From Epiperipatus broadwayi (taxonomy: Eukaryota > Onychophora > Udeonychophora > Euonychophora > Peripatidae): a stretch of 64,000 nt of DNA. Shown here one piece after another: positions 49,820 through 61,408 of this stretch (positions are counted from its first letter, which is position 1; each line of letters begins with the position of its first letter). The stretch lies in NCBI GenBank assembly GCA_028023455.1, contig JAQFVV010000072.1:6192794-6256793 (forward strand), read 5' to 3'. The notes under the pieces are model-generated. The model was not told the DNA's origin. It did no database searches and worked only from the letters and a program-made list of their open reading frames with translations. The position numbers and the translations under genes are program-made.

Positions 49820-49985
49820 GACATGATGAAGTTATGATTGCTGTTGCACTCGGATATGTCTGCCACCTAGTGATAATGGTATCTCAGTTTTTACACATTC
49901 CTCTTCGTTATCCTATTACTCATTATGGATCAATTTCAAAAATAAGAGATCATATCACAGATAAAATTTCTGACAGGGATAGAGA
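49820..49985 (+). CDS. UVRAG: UVRAG exon F (BARA-like domain)
   Basis: The 166-nt exon follows TTTTTAAG and ends at AGAGA|GTAAGT. Two bases complete a glycine codon from exon E, and it ends with two bases of the next codon. It encodes VMIAVALGYVCHLVIMVSQF, then IPLRYPITHYGS and a DHITDKISDRDR stretch. The order 'ALGY..HLV.M...FL..PLRYPI.H.GS' is the hallmark core of the UVRAG C-terminal domain and gives the strongest single support for the assignment. Confidence 0.95.
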
Positions 49986-50112
49986 GTAAGTAAAATCTAT
50001 GATTAATATTTGATCATTTTATTTTATATATATATATATTATTTATTGTGTGTGTGCTGCGTATACATGTATATATGTTTCTGTTTATGGGTGTGTGCAT
50101 ATATATATATAT

Positions 50113-51180
50113 ACCTGGGTCTCTTTATACAGATTTTTTTAATGTGGTTTTGAAGTTATGTGATTCATGTTTCTTCTTAATATTTTTTTTATGCTGTTTT
50201 CTTTTATGCGATAAAGAAAGTTATATTTCACTTAAAATTGGGATTTCCTTGTTTTATATACACACATTAAATTTTACAAGATTATAATGTAAATCTGTTC
50301 AAACACTATAGATGGCTGTACTATGCATGTTGTGTTTTTGCATTTTAAATTCCTTTCTATTTTTGCTTTTTAAAGAGTAATCAATTAATCATTTAGTGTC
50401 TGCAAGTTTACTTTTAAAAGGTGATTAGCAGTGTTGGATAAACTAGAAAATGAGTCAATAGCAGTAACTGACGCTTGGAAAAAATTTACAATCTTTTGAC
50501 TGTATAAATCATGTTGCATTTGATATTACTCAAATAAAAGCACACACTTTAAATGCCTGTTGGGAAAAGGTTTGGACTACATGTTTTGAAAACAGTGCAG
50601 CTATTCAAACATTGGCATTACCAGATGAAATAATTACTTTGGCACATGATATTGGTGGAGATGGTTTTGATTCCTCTAGCTAGAATGATATCAACGAATT
50701 GCTTGAGGATAATGCCTTAAATAACAGTGATATTATTGCAATAAGTTTGGATACCGTAGATTTAGAAAAAGAAAATGAAACAGAAGTGGAATCTATTCTT
50801 TTCATAGCAAAAATGATTCAAGAAGATCTTCAACTTTCTAATAATTAGTAAATCATTTTCTTGTTAATGAAATGAATTATGAACGAGCTCTTAAATTCCA
50901 ACAACGAGAGATAAATAGTTGTATGTCGGGATATTGCGAGCTTCATAAACATTTAGTAAAATCATTGTCTCAAAGTTTAGTCACTGATTACATTCTCGCT
51001 AGAAAACCATTACCACAGCATGTAACTGAAGTTGGCATTAATTCTGCTGTTTGTGTTTCCTCTTGTGATGAATCTGATTTCTCACCAGTTCATAAACGAA
51101 CAAGCATATTGTTAAATAGCGATGATGATTAAAATATGTATGAAAAAATGTAAAATAATTTACACATAAAAACATATTCA
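50113..51180 (+). pseudogene. Tigger-like transposase fragment, C-terminal part
   Basis: It starts with a mutated Tigger end (ACCTGGGTCTCTTTATACAG) like the one at 44602 and lacks the right end. From about 50540 one frame reads CWEKVWTTCFEN, PDEIITLAHDIGGDGFD, then, after a stop, a SIDINELL-like stretch and an acidic segment, all typical of the region after the DDE domain in Tigger/jerky-type transposases. The last frame (50872-51132) runs to an acidic end LLNSDDD. In-frame stops and missing N-terminal DNA-binding and catalytic regions make it inactive. Confidence 0.7.
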
Positions 51181-51339
51181 AAACAATATTATGTATTCAC
51201 TTATATATATCTTACATTTTTTTTTAACAAAATTTATTGCATTTTAAATATATTAAGCTTATAGCCACGCCCACAATGCCAGAAATTTTAAAGTATATTG
51301 TAACTGATTAGTAAACAGTCAAGATAATTCATCTTATAC

Positions 51340-53640
51340 TTTATAGGAAAAGTAAACAGCAGGGCTACCATAAAAGAAAAAAAAATTTAACATAACCCAA
51401 TTCTTTTTCAAAAACCCACTCTTTATGCTTATTAAATCACCTATTCGTTGATCAAGGAGAAGATCAAATGGACACATATGACATAATGAAAAAAAAGAAA
51501 ACACAAAACAAGGCAAAAACAAAATAAAACCAAATTACCAATTCAAAATTGGAAGTAAAACATTTATTAAAACCTCACATATTAGCAATCCAATAGGATT
51601 TGTGTTCCATATACTATGTAACACGTGAGGACCCATTCACTTTCATTAAATGTGCTAGTGCCAAGGCTTAATGATCAGACGTTGGAAATGGACCCAAAGG
51701 TATTTGTGATCCAAGGATATTGAAACCATATCATGGAGAAGTGGAGTAAAAAAAAAATTTTTCCCATTTTGAGTCAAAAAAAAAAAAAGAATGATTAAAT
51801 CTATATGAATATATATAGAGAGTATTAAATTAACTCCCATATAACAATCTTAATTAGGAATACTAACAACGATTTTGAGTTAGAGAAACATAAAAAGGAA
51901 TAATACACATAATAAAATTTGTGTCTAATAATATACTTGGGAGGTTAAATTTTAGAAATAACTTATAAAATTATTTCTAAATAAAATAATCATACCATCA
52001 TTACCATGATCGGAAACTGATTACCCCAATAAGTTGTTTCATTTAGGAAATAATGACAACTCTCTCGTTTAACTATTGCCAAATAAAGTTCCTTAAGTCT
52101 CAAAGAAAAGGAGCAGGATAGGTACTCTAGAACAGCTGTATTTTAATTAATGCATAAGTTGTCCAAAGCGAAACTTATTCGCATTTGTAGACAAATCTTC
52201 AATTATTAAAACATTGGTATCTCATTACAACATGGAGAAATATAATTGTAGATAACTCCTACCTTATATTACCAAGTATATATACTAAAGGCATACTTTG
52301 TGAAAATACTCCTAAGAGCAGGACCTAACTTAACTAGTTAAGAAATCCTAATACTACATGATGGGCCAGTTATCAATCATAACTCTAAATCAAAATTCCC
52401 TAGCAAAAAAATAACAATCTCTAAATGAGAGTCAATAAACCACTCAAAATGTAGAACCTTAAACTTTTTCATAAAAGAGAAAGAGTAAAATGGAGGAATT
52501 AAAGATATTGTTTTATCTTGAACACTTTGGTCTTACATCCCTCCAAATACCATTAAAACTACCCTTAACTAATTTAAACCCAATGACAATGTAAATCAAA
52601 TAAAACTTTATTATTAAAAGATGAAATTAGTCACAAGCACTGTAGCTAAGAAACAACTAAGGGTTTCCATAATTAAACGTTTAATTTTTTTTTTAATTAA
52701 ACATTCAATTAAGATATAATAAATACATAATCTAAACTAAACCATAAAATGTAGACACTAATATTTGCTTTTGTTAAAACCTCTCGTTAATTGTTGCTTA
52801 ATTAGAACACATTACGACAATATAAGGAAAGGATGATCAAGTTTAGATTGCAAGCAAGAAAATAAAAAAATACTTAAAGGAAAGAAATAAATAAAATTTT
52901 TATTGTTATTAATCTATCATATATATATATATATGAACTATAACAAATGATGCAAATAATTAATCAAATGTATGAACATGAACCTGCTGTTTGAAAACAT
53001 CAAATTCACGTTCAAATAGAACAACCTCATTTTGGTGATTAGCAAAAGATATAAACAAACATCCTTCTCAAAAACCCAAGCTGTACAATTTTTGAGCAGA
53101 AAAATCGAACTTGCAGTGCAAACAGAAAAATCTGGCATCATCCAATTAAATGCATTAAACAGAAATAGCTCACAGGATACTGAGTAAAGCTGAATTAAAA
53201 ACATAGGATTCAAACCCAGACAATTAAGGGATATAAATTAAAAATCTCATAAACAGCTTTAAACTATTCAATATTTTAAGAACATTTCCAAGTTTAAGCT
53301 GGAGAGTAGATCAACTCTAACTTGAGATTGCCAATAGCAAATAAGAACTTATATTAACTACAGTTGTAGAAACACATACAACCATGCGTTTCTAAGTGTG
53401 AAGTTACATCAGGGAAAGAAAGTCATCACCCATGGAGCTCTAACTGCCAACACCAAACTTAATTCAACATAGCATCTATTCATCTGCTGCGAACACCACC
53501 AACTTTACTATTTAGATGTGAAGCTGCAAACCCGATATCTCAAAGCAAGCCATACAAAGAGAGAAATTCTGATCACCATCAGATGCATTCTAGAACACTC
53601 TAACCCCACCAACTGAATTATGAATTGGATCAAAGAGAAT
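51340..53640. other. Unassigned 2.3-kb block with distinct composition
   Basis: Unlike its neighbours, this block is poor in T-runs and rich in A and C on the + strand, with few microsatellites. It changes abruptly near 53700. Open frames are short; the longest, on the minus strand (52938-53213, 91 codons), has no recognisable motif. It may be one old inserted element read from the minus strand, with a start-like, more GC-rich part at 53300-53640, but no terminal repeats or domains were found. Confidence 0.3.
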
Positions 53641-54839
53641 ATTTATAATCTTTTAGGACATTTTCCTTACAGATTCTTAAGTGATCTTAGGTTGATGTCA
53701 TAATTTTATTTTTATTTTATGTATATTTTTTTTTGTTTATTTCTTTCCTTTACTATAAATTGAAGGCGGGGGGGTAAACTATTAATATGTTACAGAAGGA
53801 AAAGCATTATTATAAATTGAAATAAAATTTAGATCCAGACGTAAACTTGCTTGCGGATAAATTTAATCATCACCAGGGGAGAGATCAGATTTTACTTTTA
53901 TACATTAAATGCTAACATTTGTACAGTGACACTGTTATTTGTTTTTGTTTGCTATTATTAATCATTTCATCATTTATTTATTTGTTTTTGGTATATATGA
54001 TAAATAATCTCTAGTGTAGATGGTCTTTCCTATGTTTGTAATAACCATCCACAATAGAAGGTGGATCTCATACCACTACCACGTTATTGATGCGAACTTA
54101 TTAATAAACTCATTGGAGATATTGAATCACGATTTTGATTAAGTTTAAATTAGCAATCAAGTGTAAACATAAATAACAAGTTATAATTTAATTTTTTGAG
54201 TTAGTAATGATGTTGAAGGGAAAAGAGGAATGGATTAATGATATTAACCATAATAATCAAAGAATGTTATCTAAACAAATTATTTATCTTTGTTATAACC
54301 TCATCGCCTAAATTATGTTAATTGTAAATAAATTTGTTAAACACATGATTTTAATTAAAGACCGTGGTTTGTGTTTTTTATATTCAGTTCTCAATTTGTC
54401 ACATACTCACACATTATAAATAATGATATTGATACACTCTGAAGTAGAATATGTGTATTCTCCCTGAATTTGAACTCTGGAATTAACGGAACTTCAAAAT
54501 TGAGAAAGGAAATGAGTATAGAGGTAGATTTTTGTCATATGTTTGTGTGTTAATACATCATCTCCCAGGAATGGACATGAGTCTATATATTTGGAAACCC
54601 TAGATAAGATTTCTCACCTACTCTGATGGCCTTATCAAGTTTACTGCCATGTAAGATCAGGATCTGTTCCGTTACAGTAGATTATATTATATGCTTTTGT
54701 AGAAAACTGCTGATCTTTTTAAAGTAACCATTCTTCCTCCCCACTTTCTCCCAAATCAAAGATTTCAAATTTAAATTAGTATAGTCATATACTGTAAATA
54801 TCTGTTTATGAAGTTATTTTTTTATTACTTAACACAATA

Positions 54840-55850
54840 TGGCAATTCTTAAGGAGCGACTCAGTGCAGTTTTAAGAAATCATGTTTTTATTAATAGACA
54901 AATGCAAGAAGGTGTCGGGAACGAAAGAGTGATTTATATATTGTTTTTATTGATTTGATCAAAGCATTTGACTTCACTAATTGAACAGCTGTGATATTAA
55001 TTGAAATGGAAAAATCTGAGGCATTTCAAATGAAAACTGATGTTATACAAGATTGTAAACTTGCTTCCATATTGTTTTCAATTTTTAGATAGTAATCTTT
55101 GGAACTATTTATAAGCAGCTGAATGAAACAGATTAAGATGTAATATAAGTTTTAGAGTTGAACTTTTTAATTTGAATCAATTAAAAGCGAAAACAAGAAC
55201 TTCTTGTATCCTGGATTTACAGTATTCTAATGATTGTACTACTTTTGTTAATGCAAAAAATAATTTCAGAATATTCTTAATGTTTTGAATACAACATATA
55301 AAGACTTTGATTTAATAATTAATGTTTAAAAATTCAAGTTCTTTATCAGCCAGTCACAGAAGAAAAATCCTCAGCAATTTTTAGGTTGGTTATCAACTTG
55401 AGAATATAAACCGGTTTAAATATGTCAATAGTTTTATAAATAAAATGATGGGTTTAGATATTGAGGTATAATGCGGACTCTAATGTGCTGCTGCTACTTT
55501 TAACAACCTAAAAAAAATAGAGTATTTCATCACAGGGAAATAACTACTGTAACTAAGTTAGCTGTATTATTTTACCTAATTTATTGTATGAGAGTGAAAC
55601 TTGAACACTCTATCAATGTAATATAAAGATATGAAATATATAGAGTATATGAGCACAGACATTCACACAACCCACCACTCTCATATACCCTATATATTAC
55701 ATATATATAGACACAAGTATATAATAAGCCTGTGTTTCAGTTATAAAGATATGAAGCGAAATATGATTAAAAGCTTTTGAAGTTTTATATGAAATTATAT
55801 TTAATCACTTTTATTAATTAAATGAAACAGTTCTTTTCTAAAAACTGATG
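54840..55850 (+). pseudogene. RTE/CR1-like LINE reverse transcriptase fragment
   Basis: Across frames the reading is RQMQEG, then RERKSDLYIVFIDLIKAFDF (54900-54980), the classical RT block before motif A. QYSNDCTTFVN follows near 55225 in place of the YADD box, then ENINRFKYVNSFINKMMG (55400-55450), a 'F.YLGS..' like block, and FIV.E...L (about 55580) in place of YG.ETW. Motif order and spacing are right for RTE/CR1-type elements. Many stops. A 106-bp insertion lies in its last part. The endonuclease region is missing. Confidence 0.7.
55636..55741. mobile_element. 106-bp insertion in the LINE, flanked by 14-bp direct repeats
   Basis: TATAAAGATATGAA stands at 55622-55635 and again at 55742-55755. 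Between them lies a segment whose first part forms an imperfect hairpin: TATATAGAGTATATGAG pairs with CTCATATACCCTATATA. Removing the insertion restores the LINE reading direction. Family unknown. Confidence 0.6.
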
Positions 55851-56209
55851 CATTCTTATTAACTTATTTATTTTTAAAAGAGTTTATGATTGAATTTATG
55901 CTGATTCTTTTTTAATAGAATGTCATAGATATATTTTGTGTTTATTCCTTTGGCAAATGAATATGATTGTCATATTATGTATAAATATGTTTATGAAAAT
56001 TTAAGCATAAGTTTTGTACTCCAGAAAAATTAAGGAAAATATATTAGAGAAATATATTTTAGATGACTAACTGATAAAGATTTAATTAGTGATTAAATTT
56101 ACGTATTTGCAATAAGAACATTGCGTTCGATAAATGCCAAGAAATATTTGCTAATTACAAATATTTCTTGATACAATACTAATTAAAAATTGCAAAGTGA
56201 AAATCAAGA

Positions 56210-56660
56210 CTGATAACATCAAGGATGAACCTTGGATTGCCGGAGGCCAACTGAGGGGACTATAAATAGTTTGAGCAACAAAGTGCGTTGTTTTATTTCC
56301 AGTGAATTTACCAAGTGAATTGTTGCAGAAAGATTTAAGTGATGGTAGCTGAAAGAAGCTTAAGTGACGATGCAATGCTCTATTGTGAAGCCAGTGTATT
56401 CACGAGCAACAGCTGAACAGGGCTAAAGAGTTTGGGAAACTGAGGCCAGAGGAAACCGTCTAGAAAGCAGGCAGTTGTGAAGTGCATCATGGGAAGGGAA
56501 CTATATATATTGTGTTGTGTGTGTAGCAATAACTTTTCACTATTATCATTTATTGTTTTATTTGTTGATATTCGGAGTGCTCACATTTTGAATACACAAC
56601 AGTGATATTAATCACAAATTGACAAAGTAGTCGCTTCAATAAATTTTAGCTAGTCAGTTG
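56210..56660. other. GC-richer block, possible solo LTR
   Basis: This block is clearly less AT-rich than its flanks, has no long frame, and contains CTATAAATAG (about 56261) that could be a TATA box, with CAATAAAT near 56637 as a possible polyadenylation signal about 375 bp later. That layout resembles an LTR, but no partner LTR, primer-binding site or target duplication was found. The minus-strand open frame 56151-56375 looks accidental. Confidence 0.3.
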
Positions 56661-58519
56661 ATCTACTTTTATTAGTTTTGTTTTCTTTGTTTTGATACAT
56701 TTTAAAATTCTAAACTAAATATATCAGAATGAATTGCCATTTTTTTTTTCAAACTTTGGATTTCCTACCAATGATATGACGATGTGATTGAAAAATTGCA
56801 TTTAAAAATAATACAAGATATAGAGGATAGTTTGATGAAAATTGTTATTAGAAGCATTTCTGTTGATTCAAAATTTGAAAATAAAATATTGGAAGCTTTG
56901 TGCATACTTTCAAGGAGGAACTTTTTACTTGTTAACACTGGGGACAGCAGCATGTACACATTGATCTATTTGAAAAATATAACCTTTTTGTTTTTATATT
57001 CGCAACATTATAAAAAAAATTTTGAACATTTTTAAATTTCTAATTTTATCAATGTCTTGTTGAGATTCAGGATAGTTGGGTCAAGTTTTAACTTTTCAAA
57101 CACTTCGGATGATGGAAGTCGGTAATTTAAAGAATTTGTTCATTCTATATTCATTTAATTTTACCAAAATATTTTCTAAAATGAAATGTAATTGAATTTG
57201 TGTTATTTACTTATCTAGTCATTGATGTACTATCTAAAAGTTATGCTTATGATTTTTTGGGTAAAACCGTATTATTTTCTATTATATACCGATATTTCGA
57301 TGAACTAGCATCCGCCATTGTCAAGGTAAACTCTTGAAAAAAAATCTACATCATACAACCGTGAAAATATAATATATATGTATATGCACAAAACCAAAGG
57401 AATGGAAAATAAGTAGTTTTAATTTATACTAATAAAATAATAATTGCTACTACTTATAAATAGATATAATGATGTTTGTGGAATATAAATTAAAATAATT
57501 GATTTTGAACTTCATATACAATGATTTTTTATGATTTTGGAAATTATTTTTGAGATTAATAGAAAGAATTAATCATAAAATAATATAAAATTAAAAAGAA
57601 AAAACTGAATGAAAGCAAGAGCAAAAAGGCATATAACAGCAATAGTTTATGGAATACATATAATCCGACTGCCTGATCTTGTATAAAACATGAATATGTA
57701 GAAAGAATATTGTTCAAGAAAATATATTTTACAAAATGAGTATATCTACTTTTTGCTTGAATATTTAGAAAGAATAGATTAAGAACTGATGCAGAAAAAT
57801 TTACTTTGTTTTTGATAAGTGAATTTTGAAAAACGAGTTGAAAAAACAGAAATAATGTACAAAAAGAATAAAGAGAGAGATAGGGAGGAAATATGAAGAA
57901 CATTATTGTATGGATAAAGTTAATGTTTGCTTATTTCCTGTCATTAAACTGTGAAAACTGCCCAATATGTATTTATTTAGTTCAAGAACTGTGTGCATTT
58001 GTCTATATATTCATACACATTTTTGTATATATATACATTAAAACAATATTAAATAATTTCTGAGTGTTGGAATAATTTAGCACTGACTGATTGTTTTAAT
58101 TATCACATCAGAATGAACTTTATTGCTATTAAATTAGAAAATTTTACTAGATGATTGTATCATTTTTTATGTATTTTATAAGTATAAGTTCATTTTCTAA
58201 TTATGCAGTGAATTATTGACTTTAAAAAAATTTTAAATATTACAAAATTTTAATTCATATCTATACTGGTATGATATTAGCCATTTGTATTTGGAGTTTT
58301 TTCTTTTTTTAAACGAATAAAGCCTTGAGATATTTAGTTAAATGTTGAATTAGTGCAGATATTTAAAAGCAAATTATTTGTAAAGATAAATAAATAAAAC
58401 TTAAAAATAATATAACAACAAATATTGTATTATTTAACATAAAAAAAAAACTTTTTAGCAATGTTTCATTCATGATTCTCAATGTAACATATGTATTAAT
58501 GTTATTGAGATGATGAGAT

Positions 58520-58990
58520 GAGATACACTGTGACTTCTCCTTTTTCGGAGTCAAGAATCTCTCAGCTACCATGCGCAGAGAAACCTGTTAGCTACTTTAC
58601 CTTCCCTTTTCATTCCCAACCTAAGCTATTTCCATATTCTTCTCTATTCTGCTCCATCCCATTTCCACAACATAATCTTTGTCAGCTCCATGACCTTTAT
58701 CTCTAAATCTCCTTTATCTTTTTCTAAAGCCAGCATAAAAACCAAGAACCCACTTTCGGTATAATCACCTTGTTTATATTTATTCTCCCACAACTTCATT
58801 ATTTGCACCCTTTCTGCTTGCAGACATCTACGTTCAATTAACAGATGCCTAATGTTTTGTATATCTTCATTATATAACTTGCAGACTAAATCACCCATAT
58901 TTTTCCACTTATATGTATATTCCCTTGTTGCTAAAGATTCTGTTCAAGCCTTAAACAGTAAACTACTGTCCTTGCTATTATCATAAATTA
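58520..58990 (-). pseudogene. LINE C-terminal fragment with damaged zinc knuckle
   Basis: Minus-strand reading from about 58990 gives SLLFKA.TESLATREYTYKW, then at 58898-58644 VCKLYNEDIQNIRHLLIERR and CLQAERVQIMKLWEN. This follows the non-LTR retrotransposon C-terminal layout 'R......C..C.......H.......L...R', but two of the expected cysteines are replaced (Y and R). A stop ends the frame at 58644. It is a 5'-truncated or fragmentary copy. The clade is uncertain; the style is nearest to Jockey/CR1-like ends. Confidence 0.5.
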
Positions 58991-61150
58991 ATTTGCACCC
59001 AATATTCTGTTTACTTATATATTTAAATTCTATTACTTAGCATTATAAATGTAGTGATATCTAGATTTGGCTCCTGAACTGCAACTTTGTTTTTTTTCTT
59101 TTTTTTTCATTTAACCATCATATATTATATACAGCAATAAATATATATATATATGTATGTATTCCAATATTATGCACTTACAGCCATACTGGCAATCTAA
59201 AAGTAATGAAGTTTTGCTATATAATAATATACATTATATGAATTGTGAAAATAACATTAATTTATGAAAAAGCAATTTTAGTTTAAAATGTTAATTAGAA
59301 TTATGATCATTTATTAGGTACATTATAAATCATTACTATCTGTAGTAGAAAGAAAAAATTACTACTACGGATTTCTTATCTTCATCATCTTCAGCAGCCA
59401 TTTGTAAATGATTATGTTCATTCTAGCTTTAGAAAAACACATGAGACAGTCAAAAAATATCTATAAATCTTTCTATGAAGCATAAATAGATCAAATACAT
59501 CACATAATGTATTTGACTTCTTGTTCGGCCAAACATTAGTTTTTGAAACCGATAGCATTTTTCCTAATTTAAGTTTTTTATTGTATTCTATTCTCTGTCC
59601 TATTTTACTAATAAAAAAAATTAGTATTGCACGTTTTAGAGCGTTTTTGAAACAATCTTTAAGTTGTCAATAAAACTATCTTCATGTTTTCTACAAAATA
59701 CTTGTTTAGGAAGTCTGCTATTATTTATCCAACAAAGATGAATTGGATTGAATGTGGTGTTGTAAATTTGATAATAATATATGCTGTAGTAATCTTTACC
59801 AGTGAGATCAATAACATATCAACTGATCCTATGATTTTGGCATCATATTTTTAAAATTGTTAATTGTATAATTTTATAAATTGTAAAAAAAAAATGTATA
59901 TATTTTGAATTAATTATCATGACAAAGTTTTAAAATTGCAACAATTAAAATAATCAGTATTAAGCTTATTGATCTTGATATCACATTAAAATAACCGGGC
60001 AGAAGCTCTCCAGTATGATTATTTCATGGTTTCACCTTTGGATGCACTGCATTTGTGGATGTTTCATGCTTGAATTATATGCATTCTTGGAGTTGATGTT
60101 TAAAAGTATTTGAGATTTGGTTATTGCATTGGAGCATTAAATAATGCATATTTACACTATATATATATAATGTAACATCATTATATACTGTTGGCTTGGT
60201 ATAGCATCAGTGGTGCAACTATTAATTAAGGATTTCAGGTGACCTTATAATTTTATCTATCACTTTCAACTGTAGCATGACAGTTTGCTTCATGAGTAAG
60301 TATGGTGATACTTTTGGGTGTTCTGTGACAACTTGTCTTATGTCTAGTTTATGTGTAGCAGTTTTTAGTTTTAACGTGAACTTGCTTCACTGGTCAACCA
60401 TATAGTGGACATGTATATTGCCATTCAAACTTGACAGTTGTTGTCTGATCTTACCTCCAAATGAATCGACTATTTTTGGCCAGATCCTCTTTCATAATGC
60501 AAATATTTGGATTCAGTGAGCATTATTGTTTATTGGCCTTTGCTTCCATTGGACCTATCTTATTTATTTGTATATCTATTGATCCATGGCAGTAAATACT
60601 CAATTCAGTCAAGATAAGATGGAATCTGGACTAGTCCATTATTTGAAGACAAAGTGAGATATAGTAATTGGTATTAAAGCCATGAAATTATCTTTTTTGA
60701 GATTTTATGCTTTTTTTTTTTAATGTGATATCAAGCTCTGTAACTCTAGTATTAGTAATTTTAAATGGCTGTAATGTTAAATTTATTGTAAATAATTAAT
60801 TTGTGATATTATTTCCTGTTTAGCTTTGAGTATGTCTGGTTTATATTTTGTAATTATATAATAGTATATTTATAAGTAACAATTTTTTAAAAAAAATTTA
60901 TATGGTAAATGTGAAGGGTGAAAAGATGATGTTAGGTCACAGAATTAAGGAGGAAGATAATTTTCTGTTTCTATATGACAAAATGAACAGATTTAATTTT
61001 TTTTTTTTTTTAAAAAAAAAGATTAGTTAAAGAGATTATATTTGTAGTTAATTTAATTTGTTTGTTTTTTAATTTATTATTTAACTGTTTTTATTAAGTT
61101 AAAGATTTTGTTTTTACATTTGATACTAATGCACTTTTTTTTCTTTTTAG

Positions 61151-61229
61151 TTTTCCTTTGTATTCTAAAGGAAAGGATAAACTTAGATTTAGTTATGGTG
61201 TATATTTATTAAATAAAAATATTGCACAG
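61151..61229 (+). CDS. UVRAG: UVRAG exon G (BARA-like domain)
   Basis: The 79-nt exon follows TTCTTTTTAG and ends at GCACAG|GTTAGT. Its first base completes the codon from exon F and it ends in phase 0. It encodes [20 protein letters not shown] followed by NKNIAQ, matching the UVRAG block FPLY.KG...[14 protein letters not shown]. Conservation here is high and leaves little doubt. Confidence 0.95.
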
Positions 61230-61316
61230 GTTAGTAAATCAGTTTTATATTCATCTGAATAAATTTTAATTAATAAGAAACTTATTTTAATTTCAACTTT
61301 TTTTTTATGTATATAG
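61230..61316 (+). other. UVRAG intron G-H (87 nt)
   Basis: This is the only short intron, GTTAGT...TATATAG with a T-rich stretch before the acceptor. All other complete introns in the window are 4.6-11.5 kb. Confidence 0.9.
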
Positions 61317-61408
61317 TTAAGGTATTTTTGTGGATTAGGTACACAAGACTTAAGAGCTACTCTTTATAATTTAAAAACTCTTCTTGAACTTCGATTAGGA
61401 GTAAGATT
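61317..61408 (+). CDS. UVRAG: UVRAG exon H (BARA-like domain)
   Basis: It starts in phase 0 after TATATAG and encodes LRYFCGLGTQDLRATLYNLK and TLLELRLG, matching the UVRAG block LRY..GLGT.DLR.TL.NLK. The end is chosen at the better donor GTAAGTAT (61409), leaving two bases of a codon. A second GTAAGA at 61401 would shorten the exon by eight bases and change frame. The remaining C-terminal exons, usually a long disordered tail, are not in the window. Confidence 0.92.

Larger units (their letters stand above)
49986..61150 (+). other. UVRAG intron F-G
   Basis: The 11,165-nt intron holds a Tigger fragment, LINE fragments on both strands, and a possible solo LTR. The part 51340-53640 is purine/A-rich on this strand with a more even composition near 53300-53640 and no recognisable product. 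At 59990-60670 the composition is again more even and the minus strand is open in places (KRIWPKIVDSFG...), but I cannot name it. The rest is AT-rich. The acceptor is TTCTTTTTAG. Confidence 0.75.

Noticed and set aside
57556-57903. 115-codon minus-strand frame, rich in F, L and S
   Set aside because: It is the complement of an A-rich stretch; hydrophobic-looking frames of this kind occur throughout AT-rich introns.
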